Shown one piece after another: positions 8,409 through 18,447 of a DNA stretch of 32,360 nucleotides. Positions within the stretch are counted from its first letter, which is position 1; each line of letters starts with the position of its first letter. The notes under the pieces were generated by a model, which had not been told where the DNA came from, ran no database searches, and was given only the letters and a program-made list of their open reading frames with translations. Location: contig PBNR01000081.1 in the NCBI GenBank assembly GCA_002723195.1, forward strand, positions 1 through 32,360, in the 5' to 3' direction. The translations under genes were made by a program, and so were the position numbers. The DNA is from Gammaproteobacteria bacterium (GTDB lineage: Bacteria; Pseudomonadota; Gammaproteobacteria; Pseudomonadales; Pseudohongiellaceae).

Positions 8409-10784
8409 ATGCCACACTTTGATTCGATACCCGCAATGATCTCTGAATGCTTTGATAGAGACATCAGTCGAGAGAGACATTGGTATCAACGATACAAACA
8501 AACTCACGAAAAAATCATAGCAGATCCCATATCTGACGACGCTTTAGAGCTACTGTGGTATGTCAGAGATAATGCGGTATCGAGTCTTATGCAAGGTAAT
8601 ACATCAAAAGAGGAATTTGAACGGGCTAAACCTAGGTTACGTTTATTAACAAAAAAGCTCATTGAGTCACCTTCGTCAGAAACGTACGAAGCTGGTATTC
8701 AAGAGATGAGAGACTTAAAAAGTGAGGGCACGCTTAGACAGTTCTACGGTGCACTTCTTAATAGAGCATTTGCGGCTATAGTTCCCGATAAAGTCACTTC
8801 CTCAGTAAAAGAACCTGCATTCAATATGGCTGCGAACTTTATCAATGGCCATTTCAATTTAGGGCTTAATCTTAATGGCAATTGGTATGAGAATAATTTT
8901 GCACTGAAAAACGCACTGAGAGAAAAGGTTTCTGACGAATTTGATGACTTCAAAATCAATATTGCCGTGTGGAATGTTTTTGAATTATTGGAAGAAGAAA
9001 ATAAGATTGATGACAGTCTTATTGAGTCTGAAATAAACCAGCAAAGAGTTAAACCCTTAAGCCTCACAGTGGAGCAGTACAAAGAAGTGCTAAAAGCTGA
9101 TGGAGTGGTTAACAAAAATAGCCGTAAATTATTGTCTGCGATGGGTAACTCTTCTGTATCAAAAATAACGGCGTCTCAGTTGGCAAAAGATTTAGGTCTA
9201 GCGCACGTGGGGCCAGTGAATGCAAGAATTGGCCAACTGAGTAAACGCATCGCTAATTACTTTGGTATCGATAAGCAGGATATTAAAAACCGCTTTACGG
9301 GTTGTTGGCAATTGATAGCTGATGGCGAGCATTTGCCAGAGGGATTTATATGGCGACTAAAAGACAACTTGAAAACAGCATTGGCAGAGCTAGGAATAAT
9401 TGATGATATAGATATGCAGGGTATAAAAGAAAAAAGTCAGGATTATTCAGCCCAAACTGCCCTAAACCAAATATTCTATGGCCCGCCGGGCACAGGTAAA
9501 ACGTACCGTACTATCGAGGCCGCTGTTTTAGCCGCTGAGCCTTCATTTACCTATACCTCGCGAGAAGATCTCAAAGCAAAGTATAACGAACTCGTCTTGC
9601 AAAGACGAATTCAATTTGTCACTTTTCATCAAAGCTATGGATACGAAGAATTTGTTGAGGGGCTGCGTGCGGTAACAGAAGATGGACAAGTAAGTTATGA
9701 AGTCCAAGGTGGGATCTTTAAACGTATATGTGCATCAGCTATGAGCAATATTGCTAAATCTCAATCAATTACACAAAAGAGTTTTGAAGCCTGCTGGGAT
9801 GAATTTTTGGGTGACTTTGATGATGAAGATGGAGTTAAAGTCACAACGAAAAAGGGATGGTTTAGAATCACAGAAATAAATGGGAACACAATTTATTTCG
9901 AGAAATCTAACGGCAATAGTAAACATACATTCAGTATCAAGACCCTCAAGGCACTCTTTAATGGAACTCGAGTTCTTAAAGGAGGCATGAACGCTTACTA
10001 TCAGCCATTGGTTGAACATCTAATGACTTACGCTGAATTTGAACGGGGTATTATAGAACCGACGAAAAATTTCGTACTCGTTATCGACGAAATTAATCGC
10101 GGAAACATTTCAAAAATATTTGGCGAACTTATTACGTTGATTGAAGATTCAAAGCGCTCGTTTAATAAGACGACAGAATCTATTGAGGTTACCTTACCAT
10201 ATTCAGGAGATTCTTTCTCAGTGCCAGCGAATTTGTATCTAATCGGAACGATGAACACCGCAGATCGCTCTCTCGCGATGATGGATACCGCACTCAGGCG
10301 TCGTTTTGATTTCGTTGAAATGATGCCTAATTACTCACTTTTGTCGGGGCAAGTGGTAAAAGGCATTCAATTAGATGCATTACTGCACAAGATGAACGCA
10401 AGAATTGAGGCCTTGTATGATCGTGAGCACACCTTGGGGCATGCCTTCTTTTCACCTGTCGTAAAGGCTATTCAAAAGGGCGATGAAGCTAACGCTTTTA
10501 ACTCACTGAAGCTGGTGTTCCTCAATAAAATCATTCCGCTTCTCGAAGAATATTTCTTCGATGATTGGAACAAAATCCGTCTTGTATTGGGCGATAACCA
10601 GAAGCCTGACGAACTACAGTTTGTGAAAATATTATCAACGAGTTTTGATGAATTGTTTGGTTCGAATCATGAGTTGGATAGCTTTGTGAATCAAAATGAG
10701 ACGTTTGATCTTGCCCTCCCGTCAGCTGATGTTTGGGATAATCCGCTCGCATATCAAAATATCTATAACCCAAAAGCTGAGTGA
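8409..10784 (+). CDS. mcrB: McrB-like AAA+ GTPase subunit of type IV restriction system
   Basis: FYGPPGTGKTYRTIEAA, VTFHQSYGYEEFVEGLR, VLVIDEINRGNISKIFGELITLIE, LIGTMNTADRSLAMMDTALRRRFDF. Confidence 0.93.
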   Translation: MPHFDSIPAMISECFDRDISRERHWYQRYKQTHEKIIADPISDDALELLWYVRDNAVSSLMQGNTSKEEFERAKPRLRLLTKKLIESPSSETYEAGIQEMRDLKSEGTLRQFYGALLNRAFAAIVPDKVTSSVKEPAFNMAANFINGHFNLGLNLNGNWYENNFALKNALREKVSDEFDDFKINIAVWNVFELLEEENKIDDSLIESEINQQRVKPLSLTVEQYKEVLKADGVVNKNSRKLLSAMGNSSVSKITASQLAKDLGLAHVGPVNARIGQLSKRIANYFGIDKQDIKNRFTGCWQLIADGEHLPEGFIWRLKDNLKTALAELGIIDDIDMQGIKEKSQDYSAQTALNQIFYGPPGTGKTYRTIEAAVLAAEPSFTYTSREDLKAKYNELVLQRRIQFVTFHQSYGYEEFVEGLRAVTEDGQVSYEVQGGIFKRICASAMSNIAKSQSITQKSFEACWDEFLGDFDDEDGVKVTTKKGWFRITEINGNTIYFEKSNGNSKHTFSIKTLKALFNGTRVLKGGMNAYYQPLVEHLMTYAEFERGIIEPTKNFVLVIDEINRGNISKIFGELITLIEDSKRSFNKTTESIEVTLPYSGDSFSVPANLYLIGTMNTADRSLAMMDTALRRRFDFVEMMPNYSLLSGQVVKGIQLDALLHKMNARIEALYDREHTLGHAFFSPVVKAIQKGDEANAFNSLKLVFLNKIIPLLEEYFFDDWNKIRLVLGDNQKPDELQFVKILSTSFDELFGSNHELDSFVNQNETFDLALPSADVWDNPLAYQNIYNPKAE

Positions 10785-10790
10785 CATTGA

Positions 10791-12134
10791 ATGCAGGTAG
10801 GATATGAACAGGTTTTTGAGTTTGGCTACGTTTGCTCGGTTTGCAATGACAGAGCCATACCCAAAGTCAGTGTCATTCCAGAAAAAGCGTATCAATACCT
10901 GCGCCATTTGAGCCTATGTGATGATGACGAATCTAAGCTATTGCGTCTGAAAAGTGTTGGTGGTGTAGAAACTATACAGTTTCTCAACTATGTCGGCGTT
11001 ATAGTAACGCCAGATGGTTTTCAGATAGAGATCTTGCCTAAAATAGTCAAACATGCGGAGCATAACGATGCGGTTTCAGATTCAAGACGATCGCTACTGA
11101 ATATGCTTAGAACGCTCGGCATGTATCGTCATATTCAAACAGCCGCTGCACACCTTGAGAAGTACAAGATGCCGCTGCTTGAGATCTTCATCGGGCAGTT
11201 TCTGTCGAGTGTAAATCAGTTGGTTAAACGTGGCATAAAACGGGACTATCAGCCTCAATCGGATAATCTCTTCTATTTGAAAGGCAAATTGAATATCAAT
11301 GCGCAGCTTAAACACAATCTCGTCCAACAGCATCGTTTTTGCGTTGATTATGATGAATACGTGCCTGATATCATTGTCAACAGGCTAATCAAAGCTGCGC
11401 TGCAAAAAGTCTTGTTGATGACGCGCTCTGCTCAAAATCAACGATTGGCGCGTGAGCTTGAGTTTGTTTTCGCTGATGTTAGTCCCATAATGGTGCAGGC
11501 CATATCAAAGGAAACGCTAAACTTATCTCGGGGCATGGAACATTACCAAGTGCCCGTTGCATGGTCACAGCTCATTTTAGAAGGAATCTCTCCGCTTTCT
11601 ATGCGCGGCGATGCTCATGCCTTTTCGCTGCTATTCCCATTAGAGTCGGTCTTTGAAAGCTACGTGGAGTCGGTCCTTCGACAAACACTACATCCACCAA
11701 TCACCGTAAAAGGACAACTGCAAACATCACATCTTGTGACGTATGATGCGAAACGCATGTTTAGGCTTAAGCCAGATATTGCAGTCTACAACGGCGGCGA
11801 GCTTAAGCTTGTGCTGGATACTAAGTGGAAATTGATTGATGCCAGTAAAGCGAATGGAACCGATAAATTTTTACTCTCTCAGCAGGACTTCTATCAAATG
11901 CATGCCTATGGGCATAAATATCTTCAAGGTGAAGGTGATTTAGTACTGATTTACCCCTCGAATGATAAGTTTACTGCGCCACTGACTAGTGCGTTTGAGT
12001 TCTCGTCTTCACTCAGGTTATGGGTTGTCCCTTTTGATATCCATCATCAAACTTACGATGTAGACCGACTTAAACTACCTTCTCAACTAAATGGTCAGTT
12101 AACTCATGCCCCCGATATATCAATGGTGTTTTAA
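10791..12134 (+). CDS. mcrC: McrC-like nuclease subunit
   Basis: Follows mcrB after 6 bp; McrC-type protein with KPDIAVYNGGELKLVLDTKWK (PD-(D/E)xK core). Confidence 0.9.
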   Translation: MQVGYEQVFEFGYVCSVCNDRAIPKVSVIPEKAYQYLRHLSLCDDDESKLLRLKSVGGVETIQFLNYVGVIVTPDGFQIEILPKIVKHAEHNDAVSDSRRSLLNMLRTLGMYRHIQTAAAHLEKYKMPLLEIFIGQFLSSVNQLVKRGIKRDYQPQSDNLFYLKGKLNINAQLKHNLVQQHRFCVDYDEYVPDIIVNRLIKAALQKVLLMTRSAQNQRLARELEFVFADVSPIMVQAISKETLNLSRGMEHYQVPVAWSQLILEGISPLSMRGDAHAFSLLFPLESVFESYVESVLRQTLHPPITVKGQLQTSHLVTYDAKRMFRLKPDIAVYNGGELKLVLDTKWKLIDASKANGTDKFLLSQQDFYQMHAYGHKYLQGEGDLVLIYPSNDKFTAPLTSAFEFSSSLRLWVVPFDIHHQTYDVDRLKLPSQLNGQLTHAPDISMVF

Positions 12135-12140
12135 ATCGAT

Positions 12141-13178
12141 ATGGCACAGATACTTAAGTTCACATATCCCACAGGTAAAATATTCATCGGCATTTGCTCT
12201 GATGAAGGTTGGGAAGATTTTAGCGCACTTGATTGGCCAAAATATCGAGCTGAAATTGCCACGCTTCCAGTACATGAGCGAGTCGATTACACGATACGGC
12301 GACAAGTACTCTGGGAAGACCATGAGGTTTCCTCAGATGAGCTTTTCCAACGCTGGCAGGACATTGTCAGTGACTACAACGCCTCCGACCCGGAGGTAGG
12401 CTACAACATGCCCTCCGATAATTTGAAAGCCGTTTGTAAGGCTGATGGGTGGAAGTTTGGTGTGGATGGGTGTCGCGCAGGTTGGTTTTATATCGGATCT
12501 CAAGGCTCTGACATCAAATACGGTATTGTAAAGACGATTGCTGAGCTGTTTGACAGGTTTAAAAATATTGATGAAGTAGTCATCGATATTCCTATCGGCC
12601 TGCATGACGAAGGTGCACAAGCGCGTAGTTGTGATTCGCTAGCCCGCAAAGCACTCAAGCCGAGAGGCTCTACAGTGTTTCCTGCGCCAGTAAGGCCTTG
12701 TCTTTATGCAGACACGTATGAAGAGGCATGTCGGATCAGTGAGCGATTAACAGGTAAAAAGCTCTCGCAGCAAGCCTATAACATTTTTGCCAAAATTCGT
12801 GAGGTTGACGAGTTGTTGCAGCGTGATGCGTCTTTGCGTTCGGTGATCAGCGAGGCCCATCCAGAGCTCGGGTTTTGTATGTTAAACGGTGGTAACCCCT
12901 TGCTGACCAAAAAGAAAAATTCGGATGGGATCGCAGAGCGATTGGCATTGCTTAAGAGGTATTTGGAGTGGGCCCCCCAGTTGTATGAGGAAGCGACTGG
13001 TCAGTATGCTCGACAAGTGCTGGCAAAGGATGACATCGTAGATGCGATGATGTGTCTGTGCATCGCTCAAGCGCCTGAGCGTGAGAAAGAAACAGTCCCC
13101 GCCCCAGTGATACATGATGGTCAAGGTATTGAGATGGCGATGCATATTTTTTCGCCTAGTCAGCAAACTGGAGACTGA
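12141..13178 (+). CDS. Fusion of a GIY-YIG-like N-terminal domain to a DUF429 domain
   Basis: N-term ILKFTYPTGKIFIG...RRQVLWEDHEVSSDELFQRW...NASDPEVGYN resembles small GIY-YIG proteins; C-term FGVDGCRAGWFYIG...EVVIDIPIGLHDEGAQARSCDSLARKAL...STVFPAPVRP is DUF429-type. 6 bp after mcrC. Confidence 0.65.
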   Translation: MAQILKFTYPTGKIFIGICSDEGWEDFSALDWPKYRAEIATLPVHERVDYTIRRQVLWEDHEVSSDELFQRWQDIVSDYNASDPEVGYNMPSDNLKAVCKADGWKFGVDGCRAGWFYIGSQGSDIKYGIVKTIAELFDRFKNIDEVVIDIPIGLHDEGAQARSCDSLARKALKPRGSTVFPAPVRPCLYADTYEEACRISERLTGKKLSQQAYNIFAKIREVDELLQRDASLRSVISEAHPELGFCMLNGGNPLLTKKKNSDGIAERLALLKRYLEWAPQLYEEATGQYARQVLAKDDIVDAMMCLCIAQAPEREKETVPAPVIHDGQGIEMAMHIFSPSQQTGD

Positions 13179-13190
13179 GAGAGGAGTAGT

Positions 13191-13247
13191 ATGTTTGACA
13201 TTATTGGTGATGTCCACGGGCACGCAGACAATTTGATCCAGCTGTGA
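13191..13247 (+). pseudogene. N-terminal remnant of a metallophosphoesterase
   Basis: ATG at 13191 gives MFDIIGDVHGHADNLIQL then TGA (13245..13247); GDVHGHADNL matches the metal-binding motif of calcineurin-like phosphatases; remaining similarity fades into RKLGRIL. Confidence 0.6.
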
Positions 13248-13333
13248 AGAAAGCTAGGCCGGATTCTAAATAAGGCGGAGTGTGGTCGCACCTTTGCAAA
13301 TTGACAATATAATAAATACAGGGAAAGTAAATA

Positions 13334-16300
13334 ATGAATGTGACATATAAAGTAAGGATCGTTGTACCGGAGATTTGGTCTCAAGAGATTAAAGTTGAAG
13401 GCAACAAGGTAGAGAGGTTGCTGTTCACCGAAAAAGAAAGTGAAGTAACAATTATCCCAACAGAAACAAAGGGTGTATTGAAGGCAACAGTAGTTGATGA
13501 TGCTAATCACGGCGATTATTTAATCATCAAAAATAATAAATGCGATACTAGCCAATATCCCGACTTACCTATCTTAAAAGTAAGAAAAACATCAGATTTT
13601 GATTCTATTTCAAAGGACACGAAACTGTCGTGGTTAAAGTCTCCGTCGGAATTTACTCCTAAACTCTCTCCATCTGAAGTAGCAAAATCATGGGTTAATA
13701 AATTCAGTTTCAGAGAAGAAAACGAAAAACTACTAATTCGTGGTCTTAGAACACCTCAGGTAGGAGCTTTACACGCGATATCGGCCGAGTTTTCAAAAAG
13801 TAATGTTGAACCTTGTACCGTTGTTCTGCCAACAGGCACCGGGAAGACGGAAACCATGCTTTCTACAACTATTTATCATAGATGCAGTAAAGTTTTGGTA
13901 CTGGTTCCTTCTAATTCACTAAGGGACCAAATAGGCGAAAAGTTTAAGACACTTGGCTGCTTGAAAGAGCTGGGCGTTATAGAGCAAGATACGCTATACC
14001 CTGCGGTCACCAAGATTAAGCAGGGCATTAAATCTGTAGATGACGCAAATCAAATTTTAGATAGCTCAAATGTCATCATAGCCACGCCACAAATTCTCAA
14101 TTCAAAATTTTCTAAACCTGATGTGCTGACCACCCTTTGTGAGGGTTGCGATTACCTGTTCGTTGATGAAGCTCATCACATATCGGCTAAGAAATGGAAT
14201 GAAATCAAGGAACAGTTTAAAGGAAAGCGCGTTTTGCAATTCACAGCAACGCCTTTTAGAAATGATACAGAGAGCCTTGGTGCCAAGATTATATACAACT
14301 ACACCATGGGTGAAGCACAGCAAGCTGGATACTTTACAAGCGTCCAGCTAGAGCCTGTTGAAGAGTATTTCCAAGAGCAAATGGACGAGGCAATAGCCGA
14401 AAAAGCTCTTGTTTTATTGAATGAGGACCTCAAAGATGGCTATGACCACCTGATGATGGCTAGAGTTCGTAGTAAAGCGCGAGCGGAGCTTGTGTATAAG
14501 CTATATCAGCGTCTTGCGCCCGAGTTAAATCCAATATTGGTTCATTCAGATTTATCTAAAACTGAGCAGAATAGACGCTTAAATCTTCTTAAAGCTAAGA
14601 CCTCTAAACTAGTTGTCTGCGTCGACATGCTTGGTGAAGGTTATGATCTTGCCAATTTAAAAGTGGCTGCAATTCATGATCACCATAAGAGTTTAGCGAT
14701 TACATTGCAGTTTATTGGTCGTTTCACACGCGTATCGAGAGAGCAGAATCTTGATGTAGCAAAAGTCGTGGTCAATATCGCAGACCCCGGTGTAGAAGGC
14801 GCTTTGCAAAAACTGTATGCCTTAGGCGCTGATTGGGACGTTGTATTAAGACGTCTGTCAGAAAATCAAATCGAACGTGAAGTGCGTTTACAGGAAGTTG
14901 TCGATTCACTTAAAAGTGAAGGCGATCTTCATGACCAGCTCTCTCTGTGGAATCTTAGACCATCTCACTCAGCAATGCTTTTTAAAACCGATTGTGACAA
15001 ATGGCAACCAGATAGATTTGCAGAGCTAGATCTCTCCTTCGATGAATACTGGCACTCAATATCAATGGAAGAGAACATTCTGGTGCTATTAGCAGTCAAA
15101 AGCACGGCGGTAAAATGGGGCCACTTTAAAGAAATTAATGATATTAACTACAAGATATTGATTGCTCATTGGGACGAAACCAGAAGAGCTCTGTTTGTAT
15201 ATTCCAATGATTACAAGCGATTCCAAGTAGAAAAGTTGGTCGAAAAAATATGTGGTGAAACTGCCTTGGTAATGTCTGGAAAACAAATATTCAATGTTTT
15301 GAACAACATTGAATACCCCCTCGTGACAAACTTAGGCTCCGCTCAAAACGGTGCCATCAGCTTTACCCAGTTTTTTGGGCCTAACGTTACTGATGGATTA
15401 AGTGCTGTCGAAAGATCTGCATCAACACTGAGTAATATTGCCGCACTGGGTTATGAAAATGGCGAAAAGGTTTTGTGGGGATGCTCGGAAAGAAAAGGCA
15501 AAGTATGGTCGCCACAGGCTGGCACTATAGCGGATTGGCTCAATTGGGTGAAGGAAGCATGGGATAAAGTAGCGAATGGAGAGGCTGATGAGGCCAACAT
15601 CACCCGCGATTTTTTGCGTCCAACGAGAATTGATAAGCCTCACAATTTCAAACCTGTATCCATTCAGTGGGGAGAGCAGCTCCAGCAAAGGTTTGAGGAT
15701 GGCGTAAAGATTTATTTTGGCAATGAACCTACATACTTGTATGAAGTGGATCTAAAGGTCAATTGGGATGAATCGAACAAGCGCCCCCTTTTGATTTTTC
15801 AGTCTGAAAAGAACAAAACTGTTTACGAACTGGTAATTGATGGAGAACTACCAAAGGGCTTCGAGTATGAGCTTAAGGAAGGCGAAGAAATCAAGGTCCA
15901 AATAGGCAACTCGGAAGAAGTCTCTTTAATCGAAGAAATGGTTAAAGACCCAATATTTATATACTACGCGGATGGGTCATTTTCCTACAACTGTTACTGG
16001 GTCGAAGTCAAAAACAATATCGGTATGTTTGACGCTGAGCATTTAACACCTATCGAGTGGACGGTTGATATTACGAGTGAATCGATGGGAGCTAGTCAGA
16101 AAACAGATACTGTTCAATATCAGACTTGGAAAATAATTGAAGATGATTTCGATATCATCATTAATGATGACGACAGTGGGGAAGCTGCTGACCTTGTCGC
16201 TCTTAAATCTTTACCAGACAAGATAATATTGAGCCTATACCACTGCAAGTACTCTCATGGGGCCACCCCCGGTAGAAGGCTGAATGATTTATATGAAGTT

Positions 16301-16609
16301 TGTGGACAAGCTCAACGTTCGGTACGGTGGAAACATGTTGGCTTAGCATATGTCTATAGGCATGTCAAAAAGCGAGAGTCAGCTTGGCGAGGTAAAGGGC
16401 AAAGTCGATTTCTAAAAGGTAACATTGCTACATTTGAAAATCTGAAAAATAGAGCGCGAACAACACCCATTGAGTTTCAGGTAACGATAGTTCAACCGGG
16501 TGTCCTTAAACCTTCAATCACTGAAGAAATGCTTAAGCTTCTGGGCACAACAGAATTATTCATCAAGAAGACGACTATGGCAGAGCTACAAGTTTGGTGT
16601 TCTGAATAG
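13334..16609 (+). CDS. Large SF2 DEAD/DEAH-type helicase
   Basis: Walker A VLPTGTGKTETM, DEAHH box, QFTATPFRND, motif VI-like LQFIGRFTRVS; about 600-aa C-terminal extension of unknown function. Confidence 0.88.
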   Translation: MNVTYKVRIVVPEIWSQEIKVEGNKVERLLFTEKESEVTIIPTETKGVLKATVVDDANHGDYLIIKNNKCDTSQYPDLPILKVRKTSDFDSISKDTKLSWLKSPSEFTPKLSPSEVAKSWVNKFSFREENEKLLIRGLRTPQVGALHAISAEFSKSNVEPCTVVLPTGTGKTETMLSTTIYHRCSKVLVLVPSNSLRDQIGEKFKTLGCLKELGVIEQDTLYPAVTKIKQGIKSVDDANQILDSSNVIIATPQILNSKFSKPDVLTTLCEGCDYLFVDEAHHISAKKWNEIKEQFKGKRVLQFTATPFRNDTESLGAKIIYNYTMGEAQQAGYFTSVQLEPVEEYFQEQMDEAIAEKALVLLNEDLKDGYDHLMMARVRSKARAELVYKLYQRLAPELNPILVHSDLSKTEQNRRLNLLKAKTSKLVVCVDMLGEGYDLANLKVAAIHDHHKSLAITLQFIGRFTRVSREQNLDVAKVVVNIADPGVEGALQKLYALGADWDVVLRRLSENQIEREVRLQEVVDSLKSEGDLHDQLSLWNLRPSHSAMLFKTDCDKWQPDRFAELDLSFDEYWHSISMEENILVLLAVKSTAVKWGHFKEINDINYKILIAHWDETRRALFVYSNDYKRFQVEKLVEKICGETALVMSGKQIFNVLNNIEYPLVTNLGSAQNGAISFTQFFGPNVTDGLSAVERSASTLSNIAALGYENGEKVLWGCSERKGKVWSPQAGTIADWLNWVKEAWDKVANGEADEANITRDFLRPTRIDKPHNFKPVSIQWGEQLQQRFEDGVKIYFGNEPTYLYEVDLKVNWDESNKRPLLIFQSEKNKTVYELVIDGELPKGFEYELKEGEEIKVQIGNSEEVSLIEEMVKDPIFIYYADGSFSYNCYWVEVKNNIGMFDAEHLTPIEWTVDITSESMGASQKTDTVQYQTWKIIEDDFDIIINDDDSGEAADLVALKSLPDKIILSLYHCKYSHGATPGRRLNDLYEVCGQAQRSVRWKHVGLAYVYRHVKKRESAWRGKGQSRFLKGNIATFENLKNRARTTPIEFQVTIVQPGVLKPSITEEMLKLLGTTELFIKKTTMAELQVWCSE

Positions 16610-16638
16610 CCCTACAGAAAATAGGATAAAGATAGTCT

Positions 16639-17541
16639 ATGGAATTAACGAAACAATCTGATATTTGGGGTTACCACTACACTCATTTGGAACAGAAAAG
16701 ACAGCGTTACGAGATCAAGGACGAGATATTAGCAAACTGCATCGGCATTGGGGCGGGTAGTTTAAAGTCAGTAGACAAGCCAATTGTGGGATTTAGTTAC
16801 AACAAGGACAACGGTTATCAATTATTAGCATATCTAACTGAGCTTGCTTTAGGTTTTAAAAGGCTCCCTTGGTGCCAAGATAGAAGCTATCTCAGTTCTA
16901 AATGCAAAGACGAAACTATTATCAATGCAATCTTAAATCAGCTCACCGAACAAAAGATTGATGAGTTGGTTGCTGAAGTGACGACGATCTATGCGCATAC
17001 TCAAACTGAGCTGAAAAAAGCTGGCTTGAAAACAGTAAAGTTAGTTCGACACATTGCTGCAACAGATAACGATTATGCACAGACAATCATGGGAATAAGA
17101 GACTGTGCTGAGATATTGGGTCTTGATTATATTGAATTCGAAATGGATACACTTAACTCTTTTTCGTGCGAAAACGGCGCATATAGCCATTTGTCTGATA
17201 TTCAAATCTATCACGAGTTTGATGTTTCAGATGTTCTCTATTGCAGTAGTTTGCTTCACTTTGGCGACAAAAACTCTATTTTCATGGAAAGTGGAGAGTG
17301 GGTCATAATCAATCGCTCAGCAAACGGAGTTATACAGCTACCAATTGACTCGGTCACATATGATAAGACCAAATGGCTAGATGGACTCGATCTTAAGTCA
17401 AGTGTTGCTAAGGCAGAACAAGTTATCGCAGAGAGGACTCCTTTTCATATCAGGCAAGAATGGGATTTTGACAACAGCTATGCTTCTTTCGGAAAACGTC
17501 CTAGCTGGAAAAGGAAACTAGCGGAGTTTCTACTCAAATGA
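16639..17541 (+). CDS. Hypothetical protein paired with the helicase, tentatively ADP-ribosyltransferase-like
   Basis: Starts 29 bp after the helicase. Possible R-S-E layout: TELKKAGLKTVKLVRHI, LNSFSCENGAYSHL, MESGEWVIIN. Assignment is weak. Confidence 0.7.
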   Translation: MELTKQSDIWGYHYTHLEQKRQRYEIKDEILANCIGIGAGSLKSVDKPIVGFSYNKDNGYQLLAYLTELALGFKRLPWCQDRSYLSSKCKDETIINAILNQLTEQKIDELVAEVTTIYAHTQTELKKAGLKTVKLVRHIAATDNDYAQTIMGIRDCAEILGLDYIEFEMDTLNSFSCENGAYSHLSDIQIYHEFDVSDVLYCSSLLHFGDKNSIFMESGEWVIINRSANGVIQLPIDSVTYDKTKWLDGLDLKSSVAKAEQVIAERTPFHIRQEWDFDNSYASFGKRPSWKRKLAEFLLK

Positions 17542-17554
17542 CCGTGAGGGCAAT

Positions 17555-17857
17555 ATGAATCCAGAAGACTACCTTATATTTTGCCAAGCAGAACTGCGAA
17601 AAATCTTTGAGCGTACCCGTGCAGGCCAGCCAGATGACAAGCTCAAATATCGCGCTGAAGGGCTTTTGCATGCGGCGCGATTACTCGGTCTGGCATCTGC
17701 CGAGCAACTCAGTGAGTTGCTTGAGGCAGAGCATCAGGCCGTGTTTGGTGAAAGTGTGGCGACACGGCAGGCGCGTAAGGCGGCATTGACGGAACTCAAA
17801 GAAACCGATCCCGATGCGTACTTTGATATTCCTACCGTGGAGCGAAAACCTCGCTAA
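17555..17857 (+). CDS. Small hypothetical protein (100 aa)
   Basis: 13 bp after the previous gene, same strand, RBS-like gtgagggc upstream. Confidence 0.6.
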   Translation: MNPEDYLIFCQAELRKIFERTRAGQPDDKLKYRAEGLLHAARLLGLASAEQLSELLEAEHQAVFGESVATRQARKAALTELKETDPDAYFDIPTVERKPR

Positions 17858-18447
17858 ATCAGGCGGATGTGAAGGGCATTGAACATAACACCGGTTATTA
17901 GTTCATTACCCTTTCACTGTCAGGACCACCTTTAATTACGTCTGTGTTATCACTATCAAAAGCACCTCAATAAAACGTAATTTCAACCTCTCAACGGCCA
18001 CGACTTTATTAGTGTACTGCGTTTTCTCCTGTGTACTTTCTGCTGTTATGCGCATTGCGTATAGCGAACCCTAGCACCCACAGACGCACTAAGTTTGGGA
18101 TCACGGGGGATGAAATAACTTCAAACGTCAAGGCTTGTTCATCCATTATTAGACTCACACTTCAACAAGTAATCTTATCGAGTGTACAGCAAGTGTTTAC
18201 CAAAGGAGAAATGGATAAGCGCTGTGATCCGTTTCTCCTATATGGGAAGCAAGCAAAGCACAGTCTGGCCATTCCGTTTTCATGTTTGGAACTACAACAT
18301 ATGCATTTTGATTTTAGACAAAGAGCAGCTTTTTCTTATGTTGGGTAAAAAGACGGCATAGCAAAATGAGTGTTTCGTCTGTTTTTTTGTCGCTTAGGCG
18401 CTCATGTCGCACTAAGCTTGCAAGACTAATCTATTGGAGCCCTAGTT

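Noticed and set aside
8744-16000. Minus-strand ORFs opposite mcrB, mcrC, DUF429 and helicase genes
   Set aside because: Shadow ORFs of confident plus-strand genes; no motifs recognised.
18031-18348. 105-aa ORF on the plus strand
   Set aside because: Composition is not protein-like, there is no clear RBS or recognisable motif, and it lies in a poorly coding interval.
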